NCBI GenBank assembly: GCA_021532125.1
Contig: JADYUX010000006.1
Location: forward strand, 32,983 to 96,982
Direction: 5' to 3'
DNA from: Arcanobacterium haemolyticum
Lineage (GTDB): Bacteria > Actinomycetota > Actinomycetes > Actinomycetales > Actinomycetaceae
DNA: 64,000 nucleotides
In this document: in pieces, positions 18,995-28,464 of the stretch
Numbering within the stretch: position 1 is the first letter of the stretch
Layout: the number at the start of each line of letters is the position of its first letter
Translations under genes and position numbers: made by a program
Notes under the pieces: model-generated
The model's database searches: none
What the model saw: only the letters and a program-made list of their open reading frames with translations
What the model was told of the DNA's origin: nothing

Positions 18995-19045
18995 CAATAA
19001 CAGAAAAGGCAGCCCGTACCCCAATAACAGAAAAGGCAGCCCGTA
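18995..19045. repeat. 24-bp direct repeat duplicating half of a terminator
   Basis: Two copies (18995-19018 and 19022-19045) of a 24-base unit beginning CAATAACAGAAAAGG and ending GCAGCCCGTA, three bases apart. The second copy supplies the 5' arm of the tRNA-operon terminator. Confidence 0.75.
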
Positions 19046-19052
19046 GGCTGCC
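19024..19052 (-). terminator. Terminator of the gltX/tRNA transcript
   Basis: GGCAGCC / GGCTGCC stem (19035-19041 / 19046-19052) with a 4-base loop; on the minus strand it is followed by TTTTCTGTTATT. It lies ten bases after the last tRNA. Confidence 0.8.
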
Positions 19053-19062
19053 TCATATTTTG

Positions 19063-19135
19063 TACCCCCAACCGGATTTGAACCGGTGTTACCGCCGTGA
19101 GAGGGCGATGTCCTAGGCCGCTAGACGATGGGGGC
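19063..19135 (-). tRNA. tRNA-Glu (anticodon CTC), copy 2
   Basis: 73 nt. Cloverleaf on the minus strand: acceptor GCCCCCA, anticodon loop CTCTCAC with CTC at 34-36, T arm CCGGTTCAAATCCGG. No encoded CCA. Identical to the copy at 19180. Confidence 0.95.
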
Positions 19136-19179
19136 AAAGAACTTCAGTTGTGCCGCGACATCGGAATCAACCGAGAGCG

Positions 19180-19252
19180 TACCCCCAACCGGATTTGAAC
19201 CGGTGTTACCGCCGTGAGAGGGCGATGTCCTAGGCCGCTAGACGATGGGGGC
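19180..19252 (-). tRNA. tRNA-Glu (anticodon CTC), copy 1
   Basis: 73 nt, sequence identical to the copy at 19063 over the whole gene; the 44-base spacer is unlike flanking sequence. Recent duplication or gene conversion. Confidence 0.95.
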
Positions 19253-19279
19253 CTCATTGAAGAAAACATCCTTCAATCG

Positions 19280-19351
19280 CTGGGGTACCAGGACTCGAAC
19301 CTAGAATGGATGAACCAGAATCACCTGTGTTGCCAATTACACCATACCCCA
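19280..19351 (-). tRNA. tRNA-Gln (anticodon CTG)
   Basis: 72 nt. Acceptor TGGGGTA / TACCCCA with discriminator G, anticodon loop TTCTGGT with CTG at 34-36, T arm GGTTCGAGTCC. No encoded CCA. The U1-A72 pair is the usual tRNA-Gln identity feature. Confidence 0.95.
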
Positions 19352-19612
19352 AGGGTTCTGCCGCTCTCTGAGTAACTCCTCAGTGGCGACGTCTAAGAAC
19401 TTTACAGGCACTGAGGTCGAGTTTCAAACTCACACATGGATAGCTGGATCACACTCCCACGAGGTCACGCACCTAACCATTCGCCGCATCATACTTTCGC
19501 TCCCCACATGGCCCAGCTATTCCCCACTCCATCACACCCCGCATACGAACGTGGTGCGGATTATCCCAACGATAACCCGCACCACACTCGTGCCAAATGT
19601 ATAGCTTCGACC
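19352..19612. other. Spacer between gltX and tRNA-Gln
   Basis: 261 bases without a supported gene. It may be part of one gltX-tRNA transcript or hold the tRNA promoter; no hairpin-plus-T-tract was seen after gltX. Confidence 0.5.
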
Positions 19613-21121
19613 TCAGCCTTCAAGCTTCGCAAGCAAACGCTCGATGCGACGAACAGCTTCGTCGCGCCCGAGAATCGCAATCGAATCGACGACTGGCAGC
19701 GACACGTTCGTTCCCGTCATAGCGACGAACAACGGCCCAAAAGCGAGGCGAGGCTTAATCCCCATCTCCTCGACAAGCTTGGCATCAAGCGCCGCCTTAA
19801 TATGCACTGCATCAAATTCGTCGAGCGAACCAAAGACCTCTGCCGCGGCCTTGAGCGCAGCCGGAGCCGAATCTTTGAGCTTGCTGACAGCTTTCTCGTT
19901 GTACTCGATGTCGTCAGCGCCGACGAACAGGAACTTCATGAGATCCACGGACTCACCAAGGAGCTGCATACGCGTCTGTGCGAGCGGAGCAGCCTTCTCC
20001 AATACCTCTTGTTCGTCCCGACGGAGCCCGTCGTAGGACGGCGCAGAAACCACGCCTCCGTCATGAAGGTAGGGCACGAGGCGGCTTCGGAAGTCGGCCT
20101 CGTCGAGCCGGCGGATATGCTCAGCGTTGATAGCAACGCACTTCTTGTCGTCGAAGCGTGCCGGGTTGGGGTTCACGTCAGCAACATCAAATGCGGCAAC
20201 AAGTTCGTCCTTGGAAAAGACGTCGTGATCCGGCGCGATCGACCAGCCGAGAAGAGCAAGATAGTTGAGCAAACCTTCGGGGATCATGCCGCGCTTGCGA
20301 TGAAGGAGAAGGTTTGATTCAGGATCACGCTTGGAGAGCTTTTTGTTCCCCTCACCCATGACATAGGGCAAGTGACCAAAGCGCGGGGTAAACTCGGCGA
20401 TTCCGATTTCTTCGAGGGCCTTGTAGAGCACGATCTGGCGAGGCGTCGAGGAGAGGAGATCCTCGCCGCGCAGCACGTGTGTGATCTTCATAAGGGCGTC
20501 GTCAACAGGGTTGGTGAGCGTGTAGAGCGGATCGCCGTTAGCACGCACGATCACGTAATCCGGCACCGACCCTGCCTTGAACGTGATCTCTCCACGCACA
20601 AGGTCGTCGAACGTGATGTCGGAATCTGGCATGCGAATACGCAGGACGGGCTCGCGGCCCTCTGCGAGGTAGGCGGCCTTCTGCTCGTCGGTGAGGTTGC
20701 GGTCATAACCGTCGTAACCAAGTTTGGGATCTTCTCCCTTGGCGCGGTGGCGCGCCTCGATTTCTTCGGGGGTGGAGAAGGATTCGTAGGCGTAGCCAGC
20801 TTCAAGGAGCTTGGCTGCGACGTCGCGGTAGATGTCGCCACGCTCGGATTGGCGGTAGGGTCCGTGTGGCCCACCAACACCTACGCCCTCGTCCCAATCG
20901 AGGCCAAGCCATGATAGGGAATCGAGAATGGCGTTGAAGGATTCTTCAGAATCGCGTGCCGCATCGGTGTCCTCAATGCGGAACACGAATGTGCCGCCGA
21001 CGTGGCGCGCGTATGCGTAGTTGAAAAGACATGTGCGCACCATCCCCACATGTGGGGTGCCGGTGGGCGAAGGACAAAATCGAACGCGGATATCTGAGCC
21101 CGCTGCAGTGGTAATAGCCAT
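19613..21121 (-). CDS. gltX: Glutamyl-tRNA synthetase
   Basis: Charges tRNA-Glu with glutamate. 502 residues: [16 protein letters not shown] with the HIGH-type motif at 21-26, RIEDTD at 48-53, KLSKRD (KMSKS equivalent) at 261-266, then the helical anticodon-binding domain. It is followed on the same strand by tRNA-Gln and two tRNA-Glu genes, its substrates. No glnS is seen here; actinobacteria usually make Gln-tRNA-Gln by the GatCAB route, so this GluRS may also charge tRNA-Gln. Confidence 0.96.
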   Translation of the reverse strand: MAITTAAGSDIRVRFCPSPTGTPHVGMVRTCLFNYAYARHVGGTFVFRIEDTDAARDSEESFNAILDSLSWLGLDWDEGVGVGGPHGPYRQSERGDIYRDVAAKLLEAGYAYESFSTPEEIEARHRAKGEDPKLGYDGYDRNLTDEQKAAYLAEGREPVLRIRMPDSDITFDDLVRGEITFKAGSVPDYVIVRANGDPLYTLTNPVDDALMKITHVLRGEDLLSSTPRQIVLYKALEEIGIAEFTPRFGHLPYVMGEGNKKLSKRDPESNLLLHRKRGMIPEGLLNYLALLGWSIAPDHDVFSKDELVAAFDVADVNPNPARFDDKKCVAINAEHIRRLDEADFRSRLVPYLHDGGVVSAPSYDGLRRDEQEVLEKAAPLAQTRMQLLGESVDLMKFLFVGADDIEYNEKAVSKLKDSAPAALKAAAEVFGSLDEFDAVHIKAALDAKLVEEMGIKPRLAFGPLFVAMTGTNVSLPVVDSIAILGRDEAVRRIERLLAKLEG

Positions 21122-21330
21122 GATGGTCTAAGGATAACTCTCACTCCCCCACCATTGCGCTTTCGCACGCGGTATTGTGACGACGACGAAGCTCATGGAG
21201 TTTGTGGAATTCCCACTCGTCCTTTCCTGGCATGGACACCATCTTCTCCGCATATCGTTGTGCCCGTTCTTCACCTGGGCCGATGTGGATGTGTCGCGCG
21301 CCGTTTCGCCGTGAGGACTAGGCTTGTCTC

Positions 21331-22521
21331 ATGGCTTATAACTTCGACGCTCGCACTCTCGATGAACTTGCCGACAGCGGCTCTGTGAAGTGGACTCGCT
21401 TCCCGGACACCATTGACATGTGGGTCGCTGAGATGGATTTTGGGATTAGCGACGAGATCCGCGACTTCCTCGTTGAGGAGGCGAATACTGGCTTTTTCGG
21501 TTATCTCCCGGAGGCTGATTCCACTGGGCTCGTTGAGGCCGCGTCAACGTGGTTTGACCGTTTCGCCTGGCACCCAGATCCGTCGCTCATGATGCCGATC
21601 TCCGAAGTTCTCGCTGGTTTCCGCTCAACGATCGCACATTTCACAAAGCCTGGTTCGGCGGTCGTCGTGCCAACACCTGCGTATATGCCCTTCTTGACAA
21701 TTCCTGCCGAATTTGACCGGGAGGTTATCCAGGTCCCGAGTTATCGCGACGAGAATGGCGTGTGGCGCCTCGATTTCGAAGGAATAGATCGCGCTCTCGA
21801 AGCCGGTGCGGGCCTCGTCGTCCTGTGCAATCCCTGGAACCCTACGGGGCGTTGTCTCTCTCGGGAGGAACTCCAGTCTCTCGATGAGGTTGTCTCTCGC
21901 CACGACGCTTTTGTTTTTGAGGACGCTATTCACGCACCGCTGATTTTCGACGACGCTACATATGTCCCGTATGCGACGATCAGTGAATCAGCTGCAGCTC
22001 ACTCCGTGACGGCGGTAGCCGCCTCAAAGGGATGGAATATCCCTGGCCTCAAATGTGCTCAGCTTATTTTCCACACCCAGGAGAACTGGGATCGTTTTCA
22101 GCCGTATGCGCACGCATTGACGGGCGCGACCTCGACAACGGGGGCACGTGCTGGCCTTGTTGCGTACACGAAGTCGCAAGACTGGAACGACGAAGTCCGT
22201 ACGTATCTCCAGGCCAACCGCGACTACATCGAGGAGCGGGTGTCGCGATGGAATGGCGTGTCGATGTCCCACGTTGAGGGAACGTATATCACGTTCCTCG
22301 ATTTCACGGAGCTCGCGAAGTCTGGTGTATTTGGCAACGAAACGCCGGCTGTATTTTTACGACGAACGGCAAAGGTTGCTTTCACTGAGGGCACACTGTC
22401 GGGTGCTGATTACAGCGCCTACGCGCGCGTCGTTTTCGCGACGACACGTGCCGTGATCAAGGAAGCATTCGATCGCATTGAGGCTGCTCTCCCAGCTCTC
22501 GTGACGCAATACATCGGCTGA
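21331..22521 (+). CDS. MalY/PatB family PLP aminotransferase (cystathionine beta-lyase type)
   Basis: 396 residues, fold type I PLP enzyme. N-terminus has VKWTRFPDTIDMWVAEMDFGI, typical of MalY/PatB. LCNPWNPTGR contacts PLP and AVAASKGWNIPGLKCAQL carries the Schiff-base lysine. The family cleaves cystathionine or other beta-thioether amino acids to thiol, pyruvate and ammonia. The gene stands alone and shares a bidirectional terminator with the convergent SGNH gene. Confidence 0.88.
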   Translation: MAYNFDARTLDELADSGSVKWTRFPDTIDMWVAEMDFGISDEIRDFLVEEANTGFFGYLPEADSTGLVEAASTWFDRFAWHPDPSLMMPISEVLAGFRSTIAHFTKPGSAVVVPTPAYMPFLTIPAEFDREVIQVPSYRDENGVWRLDFEGIDRALEAGAGLVVLCNPWNPTGRCLSREELQSLDEVVSRHDAFVFEDAIHAPLIFDDATYVPYATISESAAAHSVTAVAASKGWNIPGLKCAQLIFHTQENWDRFQPYAHALTGATSTTGARAGLVAYTKSQDWNDEVRTYLQANRDYIEERVSRWNGVSMSHVEGTYITFLDFTELAKSGVFGNETPAVFLRRTAKVAFTEGTLSGADYSAYARVVFATTRAVIKEAFDRIEAALPALVTQYIG

Positions 22522-22529
22522 GACGCACA

Positions 22530-22570
22530 ATGAAGGTGGAGGGCGGATAATCACCGCCCTCCACCTTCAT
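22530..22570. terminator. Bidirectional hairpin between the aminotransferase and SGNH genes
   Basis: 17-bp perfect stem (22530-22546 / 22554-22570) with a 7-base loop, filling the gap between the two convergent stops. No strong T-tract on either side. Confidence 0.75.
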
Positions 22571-22572
22571 AC

Positions 22573-24354
22573 CTACGCGAGAGAAATCTCCGTCGGAGCG
22601 TACCGAACAAGTTGTGGTACATCCCGTCGGTAGCCCGTGCAACGCAAAGTCACCACTACGTTGTCGGAAAACTCTGGGAGATCGCGGAGGCGAATCACGC
22701 CCTCACTCGTCGCAACCGCCTCACCATAGATCTGTTCGCCCAAGCGATCGCACACCTGGTATCTGAAAGCTCCGATGCCCTCACTGGCGAGCCGCGACTC
22801 TTGCGGCGGCGTACAACGCAAGGTCATCGTCTCGGTGTCGAGATTGCCGGCCGGCCGAGCGGTTGATTCGCTCAGGCTTAACGGCATGGGATAGAAGTGT
22901 CCATACATGGCACTCTCCGCCGACATCACGCCAAGACCAGACAATATTTCATGCGCCAGCAGGATGTGTCCGTTAATTCCTGGATGGAGAGGATCACCGA
23001 AAATAAACTGGCAATTTCGGGTGGGATCCGTCGGTGCGTCGAGAAGCCACGGGAACCGCTCGGCCTGCGCACTCCACGTAGCAAAGTGATCAATAAGGGC
23101 GATATCGGGATTCTCGGCGACGAGTTCCCGCACGCACGCCACGTACGGCTCGACTTCACGCGATCGCGAACCGGGTGTCGGTGTGCGTAGAGCAATGAGA
23201 ACCTCGGGGTTCGCCGCGCGTAGTTCGCGCAGAATCTTCGTCAAATCTGCGCGATACGATTCGACGGTAGTCCCGTCCGTGACACAGTCGTTCGTTCCGA
23301 GCATGACGATGGCAACGTCGGCGTGGAAACGCGAAACTCGCTGATACATATTGGCGACAGTTGTGGCCGCAGTAGCTCCCGATACACCCGTGTTCACCAC
23401 AACATCAAGGGTGCGCCCCAAGCTCTCTTTCAGATATTTCTCGACAAATTGGGTATGACCGTCGTACCCCTTTGTGTGAAGCGCCGCGTGGGTGATGGAG
23501 TCTCCAATGAAAAGCCAGGTCATCGGAGCCGACTGAGAGATTCTTTCAGCGAGGCGTGTTGCCATGTTCTCCTTGCCGACGCTCCCCTTTCGGTCGCGAA
23601 CTGTTAATCCCCACAACGAAGCGAGAAGCGCCGCTCCTTCGTCGTTATCAACAACACTGTGGCACATGAGAACGTCTGACGCGGGGAAAGCCGTTTCCTG
23701 GAAGAAACCAACTGTTGACGCAGCCAGCGAGCGTGCCATGAACTGATGACCACGAGCGTTGAGCTCACCAGAGGCATCGAGATAAAGCGAGGCGAACTGG
23801 GGAATCTGCTTCGACTCCCACAACGTATCAATGAAGATAACCCGTGCACCTTCGTGCGAGCTCCGCCATTCATCAACGACCGTCGAGGCCGCATGAGAAT
23901 ATGCCGCCGCTGCCTCGTCTTCGGGGTTCGCTGCCGATTGCACGACGACATACCTACCGTCGCGTGTAGCTGTCTCAATGAAACGACTGAGATCGCGGAC
24001 GAACGAGGGACACCCTTGTGCACCTTGGCTGTAATCCTCGACCCCCACCGTGTAGGAGACGACACGAGGACGTAGCGGAGCGACCCTCGATTCAAAAGTG
24101 CCGACGACGTCGGCGAGTGAGGTACCTTCACGCCCAAGGTTGATCGTGTAACGCTGACGCGCGTTATCCGATCCCTGCGTCACAACAAATCGGATGTACT
24201 CCTCAAAGTGGCCGACAAAATGTCGGGCTCCGCCGATACGCGAATAGGGCCCCTCAACTGCAACTCCCCCAGTAAATACCCAGGTGTTATCCGGCCCCTC
24301 ATGGCAGAGGTCTGCTCGGTACCGCTCTATATCCTCAACGGTTGGTCGGTTCAT
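22573..24354 (-). CDS. Double-domain SGNH/GDSL hydrolase, N-terminal half inactive
   Basis: 593 residues in two related SGNH units plus a C-terminal beta-rich part (about 490-593). The second unit has the full catalytic set: GDSIT (Ser286), a Gly in VNTGVSG, GTND (Asn355) and DPLHP (Asp454, His457). In the first unit the same places read TGGVAVEG (26-35), VGVEDY (103-108) and LNARGH (198-203), so Ser, Asn and Asp/His are gone. No signal peptide was seen. It lies next to a sialidase on the same strand, so deacetylation of sialic acid or another host-glycan O-acetyl group is the likely job (inferred). Confidence 0.8.
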   Translation of the reverse strand: MNRPTVEDIERYRADLCHEGPDNTWVFTGGVAVEGPYSRIGGARHFVGHFEEYIRFVVTQGSDNARQRYTINLGREGTSLADVVGTFESRVAPLRPRVVSYTVGVEDYSQGAQGCPSFVRDLSRFIETATRDGRYVVVQSAANPEDEAAAAYSHAASTVVDEWRSSHEGARVIFIDTLWESKQIPQFASLYLDASGELNARGHQFMARSLAASTVGFFQETAFPASDVLMCHSVVDNDEGAALLASLWGLTVRDRKGSVGKENMATRLAERISQSAPMTWLFIGDSITHAALHTKGYDGHTQFVEKYLKESLGRTLDVVVNTGVSGATAATTVANMYQRVSRFHADVAIVMLGTNDCVTDGTTVESYRADLTKILRELRAANPEVLIALRTPTPGSRSREVEPYVACVRELVAENPDIALIDHFATWSAQAERFPWLLDAPTDPTRNCQFIFGDPLHPGINGHILLAHEILSGLGVMSAESAMYGHFYPMPLSLSESTARPAGNLDTETMTLRCTPPQESRLASEGIGAFRYQVCDRLGEQIYGEAVATSEGVIRLRDLPEFSDNVVVTLRCTGYRRDVPQLVRYAPTEISLA

Positions 24355-24473
24355 CGTCGTCTCCGTCTATTCTCGACATCTTGCATTCATTCTTGTTTCG
24401 CTCGTGCCCTGAAGCTACGCCATTCGTATTCTGGTCCCCACTCCTCCCGATCCATATGTCCCTACGGACAAGG

Positions 24474-24508
24474 AATGAGTGGGAGACCCACAGGATCTCC
24501 CACTCATT
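24474..24508. terminator. Hairpin after the sialidase gene
   Basis: 13-bp perfect stem (24474-24486 / 24496-24508), 9-base loop, 18 bases beyond the sialidase stop. T-tract poor. Confidence 0.65.
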
Positions 24509-24525
24509 CATACTGTGTTATTGCC

Positions 24526-27500
24526 TTACGCCTCCCGACGACGACGAAGCACGATCACTCCGCCTGCTGTCAGGACGAGAACGACTGACGCGAGAGTAGC
24601 AACAGACGCTCCGGTGAAGGCGAGCTTGCCCGAGCTCTTCACCTTGGCAGGCTTCTTCGTCACGTCCGAACCGCTGCCGTTGTCTGCCGTCGGATCGGAG
24701 GTCACGGTGTCGGTCGGCTGATCCGTCTCACCCGGTGTCGGCTGATCCGTCTCACCCGGTGTCGGCTGATCCGTCTCACCCGGGGTCGGCTCATCCGTCT
24801 CACCCGGGGTCGGCTCATCCGTCTCACCCGGCGTGGGCTCATCCGTCTCACCCGGGGTCGGCTCATCCGTCTCACCCGGCGTGGGCTCATCCGTCTCACC
24901 CGGTGTCGGCTCATCAGCAGGAAGAACCGTCAAGGTGTAAGTAGCGCTGCGATCCGATGTTGCACCCCGAGCGGTGAGTTCGTAATCGCCTGGTGTTGCA
25001 TCCTCGTTGATAAGGAGGTGGAATACCGCGGTGCCTTCAGCATCAGCCGTGGCTGTGAAGCCCTGCTGAGCAAGAGCGCTGACGGCGAAGCGGGCGAACG
25101 AGCGGAAGGTCGGGATGTTCACCGACTTAAGCGAAACCGGTGCACTGTGAATGAGATTCACAGCCTCACGGGGAGCAAATCCCTTAGCAGTGATGGTGAC
25201 TTCGTCGCTTGTGCGCACGGTCTGTGCCGAGCCTTCAACTTCGACGGGTGCTGGCTTTGCGGTTGCGGCAAAGTCGAGTGTCGCCGTCTTTCCAGAGGTA
25301 GCCCCCGTGGCCGTGAGGGTGTATGTACCTTCCTCGGCATCCTCGTTCACTCGAACTGTGAATATTGCCGTGCCCGTCTCATCAGCAACAACCGGCTCAG
25401 CAGAGAGCGGTCCATCCGTGGAGAGCGTCACAGACTCACCGGGAGCGAAGCCCGTAGCTGCAACACGAGCGCTCCCGCCGCCAGCGGTGGCGGTTGTAGG
25501 TCCGGTCAATGTTGGCTGAGCTTCGACAGTCAGGGTGAAGGTATCGGTCGCTGTTGGCGAGCTCTCCGTACCATCGTCATCCTTGACGCTCACCGTAACG
25601 AGAGCACTCGTCACCTCGGTCGGCGTTCCGGTGATGGTGAGGGTCTCCTTGTCGAAGGAGAGGCCTGCCGGCAGTCCCGTCACAGTCACCTGACGATCGG
25701 CAGCAGCCTCGCCACCAGAAACGTTGACCGGGATTGCCGTGAGTTCGGTATCAACAGTCACTGTCGTGTCGGCAATATCGGCGAGCGTCACGCTCGTCGG
25801 AATATCGCAGATTCCCTCACGAACCCAGTTGAGTGTGAAATCGGTGTATCCGATACCGCTACCGGGTGTCTCGTAGAGTACGCCAATACGGCCGTCGTTC
25901 TGAACAGCAATTGAGGTGTAACCCGTGTATTCAGGGCGGAAAATGCGCTTGTTTTCGTTAGGCCAGGTCTTGCCGCTGTCACAGCTCACGGAAAGCGTTC
26001 CGTTCGTACGGCCTTGCGAAGCTGTGTTAGAGAACAGAAGAACCTTCGACTTCGCTGTTCCCTCTGTTGCCGTTGGGAAGGCGCGAATGATCGTTGCGTT
26101 ATTCACCGGGTCGGGAAGCTGCGTTTCAAGTGTGGCCGGCGACCAGGTGATACCGCCATCGGTCGAGGTTGCCACGAGGCGGTAACCGCCGGGCGAACGC
26201 GAGTTGAGCATAAGCGTTCCATCGGAAAGCTCGACGATCTTGTTCTCGTCGAAGTTGCGGTTAACGCCGGCTGCCACGCGAGCAATGTTGCCAAGCTTCC
26301 ACGTCTCGCCGTGGTCATCGGAGTAGAGCGCCACGGCATTGACCGAGGAACCTGCCGCCTGGGTGAGCTGGAAAGCGTAGGGCTGCACGAGGCGGCCCTT
26401 GTACTTGCCATGCTGAATCTGGAGGCCGTTACCGGAAGTTGCAAAGCCGGACTTCAGGCGCCCCACGTGATCGCGTAGTGCCATGTCGGTGATAACACGT
26501 CCGGTCCATGTATGCCCGTTGTCCGTGGATTCAGCAACATGGAGATGGAGAACCTGGCGGTTGTTCGGATCGATCGAACCGTTTGTCAGGCTGAGAACGC
26601 CACCCCAGAAGCCCTGGTCGTAGGACTTGACGTGGAAGTTGAAGATCTTCCCTGTCTCATAATCGACGAGGTAGGAAGGATCGGAGTATCCGATCTTGCC
26701 GTTGCCGCTCTTACCCTGAGCAATGATGGTCTGCGGACCCCAGGTTGCACCATTGTCGGTGGAACGGCGCTGGACGATCCAGTTCGGGTTCGGGGCATCA
26801 GCAGCCGAGCCGGGACGCAAATCGTACGATGCAAGGAGATCGCCGTTAGCAGCCTTGATCAGGGACGGAATACGGTAGAAGTTTCCGTTAGCTGCACTCG
26901 AGAGTTGGACATCTTCGCCGCGCTCGGCAGCCAGGGTGGGATCAACGTTGGCGTAGGTGCCAGGTTCCGCGCCGCCCCATGCAGCGGGGAGAGCGACCTG
27001 CGCGCCGGAGAAGGATGCCTGCTGGTAAAGCTCGTTGCCCACGCGCACTTCAGCAAGAAGCTGCGGGGTGAAGGACCCGCCATCAAGGTCTTCGGCAGTC
27101 ACGACATGCTTGAGTGTGCACTGCTTGCTCTGGCCGTCGGTGAGTTCACCGTTGCACTGCTCAAGCTCGGTAGCGCTGAAGCCCCCGTTGCCTGGAAGGA
27201 ACGTCACCGAGCGCGTGCCGGATGTATCCACTGCCTTGTAGTTGAGGCTGAATGTGAGCTCGTCACCAACCCGGTACTCGTCCTTTGCTTCGCTCGTGCT
27301 CGTGAATTCCTCGAAATTCACGACGACGGGCTTGACGGTCGACGGGGTTCCTTCGTTGGGAGGAGTTGGTGTCTGGGGACCCTTATAGTCACGCGTCTGG
27401 TAGACGACGTACTTGACGAAGGGGACGAAGCCGCCGTTGTCGAGGTCTTCCTGGGTGACAACGTGGTAGGCGCGGCCGTTGCAGGCCATCCAGGCGTCGG

Positions 27501-28138
27501 TCGAATTGACCGAGCGGCATGCCTCGTAGTTCATCAGGTTCGATTCAACTGGGTAAACCGCGCGGATGGTGCCTGTGTTCTGCCGGAAGGCGATATCGTA
27601 GTTGATTCTGTCGCCGACGTTCCACACTTCTTTGGGATTGGTGATGGTGATGGTGGCATCGACATAGGAGTCGATATCAATGTCGATCTTTTGACCATTG
27701 GATGCCGGCAGTGTGGAGAGTACCGAGCCATCCGATGCCTTCACCGCATAGGTGATCGACGGAGTAAATCCACCGTTTGCTACGTCGTCGGCGGAGAGGA
27801 CGTGCGTCATGCGGCCGTTGCACGAAGCTGTTGCGCCTGCGGGAATTGTCAGTTTGCAGGCGGCGAAGTTGTCCAGGTTGGATGCTGTAGGTTCGAAGAC
27901 TCGCTCGGAGTCCGAGGTGTTGGTGAGGCTCACCTCGTAGCTCATGGAGTCGCCGACCAGGTACATCTGGCCTTGAGCTTTGGGATTGACATGTGTGAGT
28001 GAAACTGTTGCATCGCCACTCGAGGGGCTCTCGTCTGCTGCTAGGACGGACGTGGTTAGCCCGGGTGCAGAGAGGATGACCCACGGTAAGAGCTATAGCT
28101 CCGCCGCGTCGTACGACACTGTGATGGGGAGGTGTCAT
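24526..28138 (-). CDS. Cell-wall-anchored exo-alpha-sialidase, signal peptide out of frame
   Basis: Releases terminal sialic acid from glycans at the cell surface. The main frame from the ATG at 27966 gives 1146 residues: three N-terminal beta domains, each with a H-V-(L/V)-(S/T)-x-(D/E)-D-(V/L)-x-N/G-G-G-F/S-x-P block (about 55-70, 168-182, 287-301); YRIP at 364-367 with a catalytic arginine; Asp boxes near 401, 479, 548, 600 and 660; two Ig-like domains; a Pro/Glu/Thr repeat; LAFTG, a hydrophobic helix and RRRREA, a sortase signal. No signal peptide precedes MYLVGD in that frame. The secretion start lies upstream in another frame: ATG at 28138 after AAGGAAGG, MTPPHHSVVRRGGAIALTV, then a one-base shift at the CCC of 28080-28082 into VILSAPGLTTSVLAADES. 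As written the gene is frameshifted. Confidence 0.88.
24716..24914. repeat. 24-bp tandem repeat encoding DEPTPGET
   Basis: About eight copies of a 24-base unit: six code for DEPTPGET and two for DQPTPGET, followed by a partial DQPTDT. It forms the wall-spanning stalk between the last Ig-like domain and LAFTG. Copy number is likely to vary between strains. Confidence 0.95.
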
Positions 28139-28464
28139 GCGCAGTACCTTCCTTGGTATCGACTTTTACTGCCAGCGATATGCTTGGTCATCGTCGACCT
28201 CGTGCCGCCCTCGCCATTGCCGGACGCCACTTTGCAGTTGATCACATGCTATGAAAGATTCAGTCAAAAGTCATCTCCTAAGCAGATGTCATACAAATTT
28301 TGTTCGCAAATACACCTACTTATATGAGGGGTTTTTCGGTGTCAGAGCAGCTCGTTACGTATCGTTAGAGCAAAAGGCCACAAAAAAGAGACTCTCAACA
28401 CACGTGATGGCCGGGTATCGTCACACCCAGCCATCACGCTCAACCACCACAGAGTTGTCGAGGC
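28139..28464. other. Sialidase upstream region and FAH-gene 3' end
   Basis: Contains the sialidase ribosome-binding site next to 28139 and must hold its minus-strand promoter. The part near 28250-28370 is clearly AT-richer than the surroundings. No gene was seen; a 96-codon plus frame (28251-28541) is antisense to the FAH gene and unsupported. Confidence 0.5.
28381..28438 (-). terminator. Terminator of the FAH-family gene
   Basis: GTGATGGC-x-GGGT stem with one mismatch and an 8-base loop (about 28404-28437); on the minus strand a TCTCTTTTTTG tract follows about ten bases later. Confidence 0.7.

Noticed and set aside
24709..24914. 24-bp repeat array considered as a CRISPR
   Set aside because: Units are contiguous without spacers and encode DEPTPGET in frame with the sialidase.
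25018..28002. Long plus-strand frames opposite the sialidase
   Set aside because: The minus strand carries Asp boxes and YRIP; the plus frames are Val/Gly/Cys-rich shadows.
19352..28464. Mobile element at the tRNA/sialidase block
   Set aside because: No integrase, transposase, att-type direct repeat or inverted repeat ends were found, so only an island by content is proposed.
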